A stretch of 64,000 nt of DNA from the NCBI GenBank assembly GCA_016713335.1, contig JADJPH010000022.1, positions 49,396 through 113,395 of the forward strand, given 5' to 3'. Under the pieces are notes generated by a model that saw only the letters and a list, made by a program, of their open reading frames with translations, was not told the DNA's origin and searched no databases. Shown piece after piece: positions 51,438 to 60,123 of the stretch (within the stretch, counting starts at the first letter, position 1; each line of letters starts with the position of its first letter). This DNA is from Candidatus Fredericiella danica. Lineage in GTDB: Bacteria; Chloroflexota; Anaerolineae; Caldilineales; Caldilineaceae. The translations under genes were made by a program, and so were the position numbers.

Positions 51438-52667
51438 GCAACGGTACCACTTTCTCCTGCAACGGCAGGGTTGTGACTTCGACCCGATCGTTGTGGACAA
51501 GGCAATTGATTTCGCTTCGCACGCCGAGGCCTTTGGGTTGGGGGCTGCCATCAAAATCAAAGGTGGGCAGGTAGATGCCCGGTTCGATGGTGAACATGAC
51601 GTGCGGGATCAGGCGCCGGCGGTCGCGGGTCTCCAGGTTGTCGATATTGACCCCATTGAAATGGGTGTTGACGCCCAAGCTGTGACCGGTGCGATGGAAG
51701 AAGGCGTCGCCGTAGCCGGCGCCGGCAATGACTTTGCGGCAGGCATCGTCCACCTCGTAGCCGTGCACCGGCTGCCCTGCCGGCAGGCGCTCCTGAATGA
51801 AGCGCACGGCGGCATCGCGGCCACTTGCTACAATGCCAAAGATTTCGCGCACGCGATCCGGGACCTCGGCGCCTACGTAGCCCATCCAGGTGATGTCGGC
51901 AAAACAGTCGACCGGCGTCGCACGCTCGCGCGCCCATAGATCAATCAGCACCACATCTCCGCGGACGATGGGCCGATGCGCGCCGGCGGTGGGCGCATAG
52001 TGAGGGTCTGCCGCATTGGCATTGACCGACACGATGGCCGGGTGTTCATAGTCGAGGTTGGCGGTCACGAACTGTTCGACGATGAACTGCTGGACGGCAT
52101 ATTCAGTCAACGCGCCGCCGCTGCCAAGCGTCGCGCGGATGTAAGCGAAGGCGGCGTCTTTGACGGCGAGGCACTGCGCTGCAGCCCGGCGATGGCTGGC
52201 GATCTGCGCGGCCGAGAGCACGGCCTGGGCTAATTGGACCAGGTCGGCGCTGGAGACGATTTCCGCACCCACGGTCCGCTGTACGAGTTCCATCGTGCCG
52301 GCATCCACGTAACTCACATACGGGATTGCGTTTTCGGGGCTGTATTCCATGGCGATCCGTTTTGCGGGGCCGTGGGGCCACGCACCACTTTGGGCAGCCA
52401 TTCTTCGAGGCTGCGCCAGCCGACATACTTGTGCTTTGGACCGTTGAGATTTGGATCTGTGCCGACAAAGGTGGAGCCTTCAATCGCATGGATCAGCCAG
52501 ACCGGCTCGCCTTCGGCGGGAATCCAGAGAAACCAGCGCCGCGAGCCACTGGTTTGCAGCCCGGCAACATAGAGTGCAATCGGGTTGAGGCCACGAAAAT
52601 CGTAAAGTAACCAGCCGTCAATGCGCTGATCGCGCAGATATTCCTGAATTTGCTGTAGGTTTATCAT
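51427..52667 (-). CDS. M24-family metallopeptidase (Xaa-Pro aminopeptidase-like), frameshifted
   Basis: This second M24 protein has about 413 residues. The N-terminal creatinase domain starts at ATG 52667 (MINLQQIQEYLRDQRIDGWL, then FRGLNPIALYVAG). The frame changes near 52375. The peptidase domain has VVLIDLWARE, FADITWMGY, FFHRTGHSLGVNTHF and MFTIEPGIYLP...GLGVRSEINCLV, in the positions of the metal ligands. It differs clearly from the M24 protein at 15216-16441, so the two are paralogues from distinct subfamilies. It has no signal peptide. Confidence 0.86.
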
Positions 52668-52815
52668 AGATCCAAACCCTGGCGAAGAGACTACAATGGA
52701 TAATGAACATGCGGTCAGGCGCGGTCGAGGCCATCTGATTGTTGCCATTATTGCATGGATGACAGCTCTCGTCCAACTCGTCCGCGATGTTCGGCGCATC
52801 GATGTGTGTGTCCAG

Positions 52816-52867
52816 GCAACTGCCGTTGAGGCTGTGCGCTTGGGGTGGCAGATTTAACGGCAGTTGC
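52816..52867. repeat. Perfect 12-bp inverted repeat upstream of ssb
   Basis: GCAACTGCCGTT (52816-52827) and AACGGCAGTTGC (52856-52867) are exact reverse complements separated by 28 bp. The right arm ends about 48 bp upstream of the ssb -35 box. It could be an operator bound at two half-sites or a remnant of a mobile palindrome. I know no matching regulator. Confidence 0.7.
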
Positions 52868-52915
52868 GGCGCCACACGCCTATCGAACATGCGTTCTATC
52901 AGGTAGTTCGTTTTT

Positions 52916-52943
52916 TTGACAGGTGGGGGTTTCCGATTACAAT
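52916..52943 (+). promoter_or_regulatory. Sigma-70 promoter of ssb
   Basis: TTGACA at 52916-52921 and TACAAT at 52938-52943 are separated by 16 bp. The expected start near 52950 leaves a leader of about 67 bases before the ssb ATG at 53018. Confidence 0.75.
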
Positions 52944-53017
52944 GCGTACAGACCAATCAGACAGATTTCCATGCACGCATGGGTTGTTGCCCTCCCTAAC
53001 TCAAAGGAGATAGAAAC

Positions 53018-53443
53018 ATGTATCAGCAGATCACGATTGTCGGAAATTTGGGTAAGGACCCAGAAATGCGCTATACGACTCGCAGATTCCGGTCACCACG
53101 TTTAGCCTTGGCGGTCACCCGCAACTGGACAAACCATGAAGGCGAGCGCCAGGAAAAGACCATCTGGTTCCGGGTTGTTGCCTGGCGGAAATTGGCGGAG
53201 ACGGCCAGCCAGTATCTGACGAAGGGTAGCAAGGTCTTGGTGGTTGGTCAGGTAGAGGAACCCACTACGTTCACGGACCGAGAAGGCAAGGTCCGGGCGT
53301 CATCGAAGTGACGGCTGACGCCATTCGTTCCCGGTACACGCAGCGATGGCGTGCGGGTGGGCGTCTGCGGCGGTGTCGCTGCCATCGGCGAGCGGGCTAG
53401 CGGCGCATGCGAGAGATGCGACGACGAAGATATTCCATTCTGA
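53018..53443 (+). CDS. ssb: Single-stranded DNA-binding protein (frameshifted)
   Basis: This SSB has about 141 residues. ATG 53018 is preceded by AAAGGAG. The OB fold begins MYQQITIVGNLGKDPEMRY, continues with SLAVTRNW-like sequence, KTIWFRVVAWRKLAE and GSKVLVVGQVEEPTTFTDRE. A small frame slip near 53080-53095 corrupts the usual PSGQPVTTFSLAV stretch. A second near 53300 leads to an early TGA, after which SIEVTADAIR resumes. The conserved acidic tail DDEDIPF followed by TGA at 53441 is intact and fixes the true end. It binds ssDNA in replication and repair, and the tail recruits partner proteins. Confidence 0.93.
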
Positions 53444-53480
53444 TCTGCAATCGCCCATCCAACCAATCAGATTTGTTACG

Positions 53481-53507
53481 CTGCACCCCGGCTCGAGCCG
53501 GGTGCAG
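53481..53507 (+). terminator. Rho-independent terminator of ssb
   Basis: CTGCACCC plus CGGCTC pairs with GAGCCG plus GGTGCAG with one bulged C, followed by TAGTTTTAAG. It lies 38 bp after the ssb stop. The following 53508-53698 shows no gene. Confidence 0.7.
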
Positions 53508-53698
53508 TAGTTTTAAGACAACGTACTCTTGAATTGCCAATCATTTGACGGATTTGCCTTCGACGCAAGTAATGTAAATTATAGTTGCGTCACACCCGGA
53601 CGTGAACGCATTCACCTCACAACACATCTGTCCACCTTGCGGCGGTGCATCAGGCGAACAGGGGTGGTCTGAGGCGATGAGGATTCTCGGAGGCGGAC

Positions 53699-54133
53699 AT
53701 GGCTGGTGAATCGGCGGATCTGACGGTTTCGCCCAGTACGGTGGCAAATTTCCTGGCGCACCGCCAGCAGATTGTGCGGGAGACGGCTGCTCGCTCACTC
53801 GTACGGACTACCATCTCGCACCAGAACGCTGACGCTTACCGGTTACTTGCGGTCGGGCTTGATTTCACCACCCAGGCGTTGGCGGTTGCCATGCAGTTGA
53901 CAAACACCAGCATCCTGGATCAGCAACTACAGTGGGCAAACGAACGCCTGCTGTATGACGGCGCCGGCGCAGAGCAACTGATCGCGCGCTTTCAGCTCCT
54001 TGCAGACGTCGTCCGTGAGACGCTCGATGTGCATGATGCACAGGCCGTCAATCGCTACGTGGAGTACCTCATCTATCGCGAGGCCGCACTGGCGATTTCC
54101 AACTATCAAGCGGCGCGCCATCATTCATTCTGA
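53699..54133 (+). CDS. Helical protein of unknown function next to a receiver domain
   Basis: I do not recognise this intact 144-residue protein. ATG 53699 follows CGGAGG. Nearly all of it is predicted to be alpha-helical, with Ala/Leu-rich amphipathic stretches (TVANFLAHRQQIVRETAARS, LLAVGLDFTTQALAVAMQLT, EQLIARFQLLADVVRETLD). There is no membrane segment. The shape recalls globin-like or RsbR N-terminal sensory folds, but no family motif is evident. The adjacent receiver-domain gene begins 18 bp downstream, so the two may form a signalling pair. Confidence 0.7.
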   Translation: MAGESADLTVSPSTVANFLAHRQQIVRETAARSLVRTTISHQNADAYRLLAVGLDFTTQALAVAMQLTNTSILDQQLQWANERLLYDGAGAEQLIARFQLLADVVRETLDVHDAQAVNRYVEYLIYREAALAISNYQAARHHSF

Positions 54134-54151
54134 GCAGAGGAAAGTGCGCTG

Positions 54152-54622
54152 TTGCAGGTAGTTGATGAATGCCCTGAGGTCGCTCGCCGTATGACGAAAG
54201 ATAATCGCAACTGCACTCCCTCGCAACCACCTGAGCAGCAGCCAAGGATCTTGATTGCGGAAGACAATCTCATGAATCAAAAGGTGAGCCTGCTGCTGTT
54301 GAAACGGTTGGGGTATCAAGCCGATGCAGTGGTCAGCGGCGTCGAGGCGCTGGCGGCGCTGCGACAAGTTCCGTACAACCTGGTGCTCATGGATTGCCAC
54401 ATGCCGGAAATGGACGGCTTCGATGCCACGGTCGCAATTCGCAACGGGAGTGCGAACGTGATGGATCCATCGGTGCCGATTGTCGCACTGACAGCGGATG
54501 CAATGCCCGAAAACCGCGATAAGTGCATCAAGCTGGGCATGAGCGATTATCTTACCAAGCCGATCGATGCCTCTGCCCTAAAAGCAGTACTTGCCCGCTG
54601 GCTTACCGATGCGCAAGCATAG
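54152..54622 (+). CDS. Stand-alone response-regulator receiver (CheY-like)
   Basis: This protein of about 156 residues is a single REC domain: acidic pocket in RILIAEDNLMNQKV, phosphoacceptor Asp in NLVLMDCHMPEMDGFDAT, Thr in IVALTADAM and Lys in DYLTKPIDASAL. The sequence is most like receivers at the C-terminus of hybrid kinases. No output domain is present. TTG 54152 is suggested by AGAGGAAAG upstream. ATG 54191 is an in-frame alternative. No kinase is adjacent, although a multi-PAS kinase without a partner is at 10078-12556. Confidence 0.85.
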   Translation: MQVVDECPEVARRMTKDNRNCTPSQPPEQQPRILIAEDNLMNQKVSLLLLKRLGYQADAVVSGVEALAALRQVPYNLVLMDCHMPEMDGFDATVAIRNGSANVMDPSVPIVALTADAMPENRDKCIKLGMSDYLTKPIDASALKAVLARWLTDAQA

Positions 54623-54685
54623 ACTCATCTCTGTGTTGGCGCGCGCTCGCGAGGATCCCCACCACCGGTCCAACCCACCACCCCG

Positions 54686-54714
54686 CCCGCGCCGGGCACG
54701 CTCCCTGGCGCGGG
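54686..54714 (+). terminator. Terminator after the receiver gene
   Basis: CCCGCGCC (54686-54693) pairs with GGCGCGGG (54707-54714), 8 bp of GC with a 13-base loop, followed by TTT. It lies between convergent genes. Confidence 0.55.
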
Positions 54715-54746
54715 TTTGCCCTTAGCTTGATGCCATGGGTGCCCCA

Positions 54747-57316
54747 TCACCGGTACAGACGCGTGTAATGGTATAGATTACTCAGCACCTGCTGGATGTA
54801 GATGCGCGGCTCTGAAAAGGTCAGTTGCTCCACAAACAGTGTGTCGTCTGCGCCGGCATTTTCCCGCCACGCATCGGCGTTGCCCGGACCGGCGTTGTAG
54901 CCCGCCAGCGCCGAGATCAGATTCCCATCGAGCAGATCGCGCGCCCAGTCGAGGTAGTAGGCGCCAAACCGGACGTTGATGACGGGCCGGTAGATGATTG
55001 CATTGGTATATTCGGGATGTCCGACCTGTTCGGCGATCCAGCGCCCGGTGTCCGGAATGATCTGTGCGAGACCCTGCGCCGCAGCGGATGACTGTGCGCC
55101 CTCTTCAAACAGACTTTCTTGCCGAATCAGACTGAAGTAGAGGCTGGGATTGAGCTCCGCAGCTTGCGCTTCGCGAACAATCAGATCATTGAATGGCCGC
55201 GGATAAGCAAGCCGCTGAATAAAGATCGGACCATCTTCGACCAGCGGGACCTCGCTCAGCACAAGCAGCCGCGCCGCTGCGAGGAGGCTGAGGCGATAGG
55301 CGCCCAGACGGGCAAACTCCAGACTCATTGGATAGAGTGCTGCTGGGTTGTCACGGTTACGGTCATAAAAGCTTTCGAGCGGTCCGAGGGCATCACCCCG
55401 GCGATCAAGGTCCAACAAGAGCCGGCCCTGCAACAGATCGGGGTCTTCGGCCAGCGCCGGTGGCAGCTCGGACATATTGCCCTGCGTGCCAGTGATCCAC
55501 GTAGATAACCACTGCTCGGCAAACGCCTGGGAGCCATCATCGCCGGCGAGCCGGCCGGCAGCGCCTGCCACCGCATCGATGCGCTCCAGCATGGCGGCAT
55601 TGGTCATCGGCATGTCCGCAAGCCCATACGCGGCCAGGACGCCGTAATAGACGTCGGGGGCGCGAGCGACAAGCGCCTGCCACTGTGCACGCGCGGCGTC
55701 CAGGTTGTTGTCTGCGGCCAATGCCCGGCCATGCCAGTAGCTGACAGCCTCCGGCCGGTAGTCGGGATAGCCACGCTGCAACCGGTCTAGGACCTGGACC
55801 GATTGGCCGAAGAGACTCTTGGAGAAGGCGCCGATGCCCAGTGCGTAGAGTGCAGGTGGGGTGCGTTCGCTTTGCGGGAAGGCGTCGGCCAGTGCGAGGA
55901 AGTCGACGGCGGCTTCCACCTGGTTGCCGTCACCCAGCGCTGACAATCCGCTCTGCCACCGCGCCTCCGGGGCCAGCGGATCGCCGGCATAATCGCGGGC
56001 AAAGGTGCGATAGGTGCGCCGCGCCGCCGCGCCGTCGCCTGACGCCAGTTGCGCCTCGGCCTTGTCGATCCAGGCCTGACCAAAACAGTCGCATTGCGGC
56101 TGCTCGGCGATGACGCGATCAAAGGCCGCAATTGCATTTGCGTAGGCGCCACTGCCCAGATAGGCGAGGCCAAGGCCATGCAGGGCATTGCCGTAACGGC
56201 TATCGGAACTATCGACGGCAGCGAGGTAAGCCGTAAATGCATTGGCGGCCGGTTCATAGGCTTCGGCGTAGACATCGATCACACCACGCTGGTAGAGGTC
56301 AAAGTCGACACTGCGATTGACAAGTTCAACGAGCGCCAGATAGGCGGAGGTGGCAGACGGCTCTTCCGCAGTTGCGGCCTGCCAGCGGGCAATGGCTCCC
56401 GGCCCATCCCCTGCGGCGGCGAGCGCCTGACCAGCCTGATACTGTTGCAGTGCGCGATAGGTCGTATTCTGCGCAAAGGCGAGAATTTCGTCGTAGGCAG
56501 CGACTGCGCCGGCGTAGTCGCCTGCATCGACCAGCGCCTGCGCCAACTGCTCCAGTAGACTGGCTTTGCTCGAGTTACTGGTCGCCGCATCTGCCGCGCG
56601 ACGCAACGCAACTGCGGCGCTGCCCGGATCATTGAGCGCGAGATAGGCGCCGGCGATCTGTGGTTGCACGGCCTCATTCATCCACGGATACGCTTCAAGA
56701 AATCGCCAGTACGCGGCGATTGCGGCATCATATTGCCCCTGGCCCATGTGCGCCTCGCCGCGCAGAAATTGCTCCTTCAGGCCAAACTGATTCGGATCGA
56801 CGCCATCCACGGCAAGCGCCTGGTCCAGGTTGTCAAGCGTGGCAACCGCTTCACCATAGAGACCATCGGCCAGGTAGGCGCGGGCCAAATCATATGTTGC
56901 TTCCCGGCGAATTTCGGACGGTGCGGCGGCGTCATTCTGCACCTCATTGAAGAGGGCGCGGCATTCTCATAATCGCCATAGCGGTGCAGGAGTTTTCCGG
57001 TCGCCAGCCTGCCCGCAGGCGAGGGCGCAGCCGCAGGGGCAGCCGTTGGCGCCGGCGTCGCCGTCGGGTCCGGCAGAAGTCCCGCGACCGTGGCGCAGCA
57101 ACCGCAGGCGCCTTCGCCTCGTTGGAAATTGCCACAACGGGCGAACCCGGCTCGCCACGGCCACGACGGCGGGCGGCGGGGTGGCAGTAAACGTTGGGCG
57201 ACCGCAGGCGGAGTCGCCGTAGCCGTAGGGGTGGGCGTCGGTTCAGATTGGCCACAGCCGGCCAGGGCAAGCGCAGCAAAGGCTGCGAGTAAATGATTTC
57301 GCAGTGAGTGCATCAT
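54747..57316 (-). CDS. Lytic transglycosylase lipoprotein with TPR region (frameshifted)
   Basis: This Slt70-like murein hydrolase has about 856 residues. The N-terminus is a lipoprotein signal (LLAAFAALALAGC) followed by a Thr/Pro-rich linker (PTPTPTATATP). That stretch is badly disturbed between 56940 and 57240 by frame changes. A long helical TPR-like region follows (YLADGLYGEAVATLDNLDQ, LGLAYLGSGAYANAIAAFDR). The C-terminal SLT domain has the catalytic Glu in LYFSLIRQESLFEEGAQS, then GLAQIIPDTGRWIAEQVG and SALAGYNAGPGNADAW. It cleaves the MurNAc-GlcNAc bond to give anhydromuropeptides. Its start is near gatB's, on the opposite strand. Confidence 0.88.
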
Positions 57317-57488
57317 TCAGTTTGCTGGAACGGTATCTGACTTCATTTTGTTCCACCGGCGGCGAGGCCGCGCCTTTCATCCTCAGAAATCCGTATGGTA
57401 TCATCCAAGCCAATGCCAGCCAACCCACGCGGCATTCATTTTGTCGAGCGCCGGCGTTTTACCGGCTCATGTAAAGTGTGGACTTGCT

Positions 57489-58975
57489 ATGGCCGCTGCA
57501 AAATCGGATCTCTCGCAGTATGAACTCGTCGTTGGGATGGAGGTGCACGCCCAGGCGCTGACGCGCTCTAAGATGTTCTGCCGTTGTGGCACGGACTACC
57601 AGGGAGCGCCGCCCAACACGCGCACGTGCCCTGTCTGCCTCGGCATGCCGGGGGCGCTGCCGGTGATCAACCGTGCGGCGGTTGAAGCCACGATCAAGAC
57701 GGGGCTGGCGCTCAACTGCGAGATCAATGCGGTGGCGGTGTTCGCCCGCAAAAACTACACCTACCCCGACCTGCCCAAGGGCTATCAGATCAGCCAATAT
57801 GAACTGCCGCTCTGCGAGCACGGCTATCTCGAAATTGACCTGGAGGATGGCTCAACGAAGCGCGTCCGCATCCGCCGGGTGCATCTGGAAGAAGACACAG
57901 GCCGGTCTGTACATGAGGGAGATTCCTCCTACATTGACCTGAATCGCGCCGGCGTACCGTTGATGGAGATCGTGACGGAAGCTGATATTCATTCGCCCGA
58001 AGAAGCCTATGCCTACCTGACGAAACTGCGCGCCACGCTACGTGCACTAGGTGTGAACAGCGGCGACATGGAGAAAGGGGCGCTTCGTTGCGAACCGAAT
58101 ATCAGCATTTGGACGATGGCACAGAAGGCCAGGGGCGAATACGGCACCAAGGTCGAGGTCAAGAATCTCAACAGTTTTCGTTCGGTCCGGGCTTCGATTG
58201 CCTACGAACTGGAGCGCCAGGCCGGTGTCATCGCCGCCGGAGGCCGGGTCGAACAGGTGAACATGGGGTGGGATGAAGACAAACAGCGCACCGTCGTCCA
58301 GCGTTCGAAAGAAGATGCGCACGACTACCGCTACTTCCCGGAGCCCGATCTGCCGCCGCTCCGCGTAAGTCAGGAACAGGTCGACCAGATCCGTGTTTCG
58401 CTGCCTGAATTGCCGGCGGCGAAACGTGATCGCTACATCAGTGAGTGGGGCGTACGCCGGATCGAGGCCAGCACCTTAAGCAGCGAGAGCCTGGTCGCTG
58501 CCTACTATGAGCAGGCGGTTGCCGCCTACGGCACGGGTGACGGCAAGCCGCAGCGGCTGGCGACGTGGATGACGGGCGAACTCTTCCGCCTAATCTACGC
58601 CGATGGCGACGGCCAGGATCTGCGCCAGATCGCAGAGGTCAAGATCCAGCCGGCGCAATTCGCGGCGCTGCTCGTTGGTCGACGACAAGGCCGTCAACCC
58701 CAACACCGGCAAGCGTGCTGGAGACGATGTACGCGACCGGCGATGACCCTGGCGTGATCGTTCAGCGCGAGGGGCTGGCGATGGTCAGCGACACCGGCGT
58801 GATCGATGAGGCGATCCAGGAGATCTTTGCCGCAAACGCCGATGCGCTGGCGCGATACCGCGGTGGCGAAGAAAAGCTCTTTGGCTTCTTCATGGGCCAG
58901 GTCATGCGTGCCACCAAGGGCAAGGCAGATCCTGCGGCGGCCAAGCAACGGCTGGAAGAACGAATCAAGGCATGA
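57489..58975 (+). CDS. gatB: Aspartyl/glutamyl-tRNA amidotransferase subunit B (frameshifted)
   Basis: GatB phosphorylates and amidates Glu-tRNA(Gln) or Asp-tRNA(Asn) with GatA and GatC. It has about 495 residues. ATG 57489 begins MAAAKSDLSQYELVVGMEVH, followed by the Zn-site Cys residues in FCRCGTDYQGAPPNTRTCPV and CLGMPGALPVINRAAV. Then come YTYPDLPKGYQISQYE and HLEEDTGRSVHEGDSS. The frame changes near 58680, and the tail domain (YATGDDPGVIVQREGLA, FFMGQVMRATKGKADP) ends at 58975. gatA and gatC are not in the window. The stop overlaps the HicB-like start. Confidence 0.95.
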
Positions 58976-59217
58976 TCGATAACGTGATTCCTATCACGAT
59001 CGAATATCTGGAAAAAGACGGCGTCTATCAGGTGAGTTGCCCGTGGCTACAGGGCTGCCATACTTGGGGAAGAACACTCGATGAAGCGATGCGGGCTATT
59101 CCCGGCAACATCCGTGCCATGGTTGAAGCACGGCAAGTAAATGGCTCACCAATCCCCGAGGTATTCACGAGAATCGACTTAACGCTGAGCTTCACGCTGC
59201 GCATGGTTCCGGCATGA
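58972..59217 (+). CDS. HicB-like protein (solitary)
   Basis: This intact 81-residue protein has the HicB/UPF0150 fold: IPITIEYLEKDGVYQVSCPW, LQGCHTWGRTLDEAMRAIPG and NIRAMVEARQVNGSPIPE. In type II toxin-antitoxin loci a HicA toxin (dsRBD-like, 60 residues) lies next to it. None is visible on either side, and no C-terminal HTH or RHH DNA-binding domain is present. Its ATG overlaps the gatB stop (ATGA), so it is translated with gatB. It may be an orphan antitoxin or a HicB-fold protein with another role. Confidence 0.78.
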   Translation: MIDNVIPITIEYLEKDGVYQVSCPWLQGCHTWGRTLDEAMRAIPGNIRAMVEARQVNGSPIPEVFTRIDLTLSFTLRMVPA

Positions 59218-59240
59218 AATTTGGGTGAAGACTTGTGATC

Positions 59241-60123
59241 ATGGCAGATATCTCTAGACGGCAGATTGCCGCGGCAATCGATTTTGGCATTAGCAACACC
59301 GACGTGGTGACGCGCATCGACGGCAAACTCACACGCTGGAACAAGCCGTACGAAGGAGATCCCGACGAAGCGAGCGTGCGGGCCATCCTTGCCGCCGGGG
59401 ACGTCGACCTCGATGATCTTGCCGTCCTGGCCGTCACCGGGGGCCGGCATCGTGTGCTCCCGACAGCTGGGCGCCACGACAGTCTTGAAAATTAACGAAG
59501 TACAGGCGATTGGCCGCGGTGGACAAGGGGATCCTCGACCTGCGCCCGGCGAACGCACTGCGCCGCTGATGGTTGCGAGCGCCGGTTCAGGCACGGCCAT
59601 GATCAAGGCGGTGGGCGACCAGTATGCGCATGTGTTCGGGACCGGCGTTGGCGGCGGCACGATGCTCGGGCTTGCGCGCTTGCTTTTGAAGACGACGGAT
59701 CCGGTTGAGATTGGCGAGCTGGCCTTGCGTGGCGATCGGAACGCTGCGGATTTGAGCCTTGCCGATGTGATTACTGGGCCAATTGGCTCTTTACCGGCCG
59801 ACGCCACGGCGGTGAATTTTGGGCGAGTGGGCCGGCGCAACTTGAAGGGTAAGGTTCGCCGCGAGGATCTGGCGGCCGCACTTGTCAACCTCGTCGCACA
59901 AACCATCGGGTTAATTGCGGCCAATACGGCGCATGCCAACGGCTGCGAGCGCATCGTGATGATCGGCCACATGCTGGATTTGGATTATTTCTGCCAGGTC
60001 ATCGGGATGGTCGGCCAGTATTACGCCACGCAGTTTGAGGTGCCACGCTGCCCCGGCTGCGCCACTGCATTGGGCGCGCTGTTGTTGGCGGAAGAGTCAG
60101 TCGCCGCCAAGCGGGATCAATAG
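59241..60123 (+). CDS. Type II pantothenate kinase (Fumble family), frameshifted
   Basis: This protein of about 294 residues has an acetate/sugar-kinase fold and resembles eukaryote-type and staphylococcal PanK (CoaW). The phosphate-binding start is AAIDFGISNTDVV. The frame changes near 59445 within a CACCGGGGGCCGGC run. It continues LGATTVLKINEVQAIGRGG, LMVASAGSGTAMI, VFGTGVGGGTMLGLARLLL and CERIVMIGHMLDLDY. It would phosphorylate pantothenate, the first step to coenzyme A. GTG 59235 is an alternative start. The 3' end overlaps the convergent membrane-protein gene by 27 bp. Confidence 0.82.

Larger units (their letters stand above)
52668..53017. other. Divergent intergenic region upstream of ssb
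   Basis: This 350-bp stretch holds no convincing gene. It contains a 12-bp perfect inverted repeat at 52816-52867, a good sigma-70 promoter at 52916-52943 facing ssb, and the ssb ribosome site AAAGGAGAT near 53005. No clear promoter facing the M24 peptidase was found. Confidence 0.6.

Noticed and set aside
51427..52667. Recent duplication of the M24 peptidase gene at 15216-16441
   Set aside because: Both carry M24 motifs, but the sequences around the ligands and in the N-terminal domains differ strongly. They are old paralogues of different subfamilies.
53544..53590. A promoter before the helical-protein gene (TTGACG with AT-rich sequence about 20 bp on)
   Set aside because: The -10 match is poor and the spacing unclear, so it is not listed.
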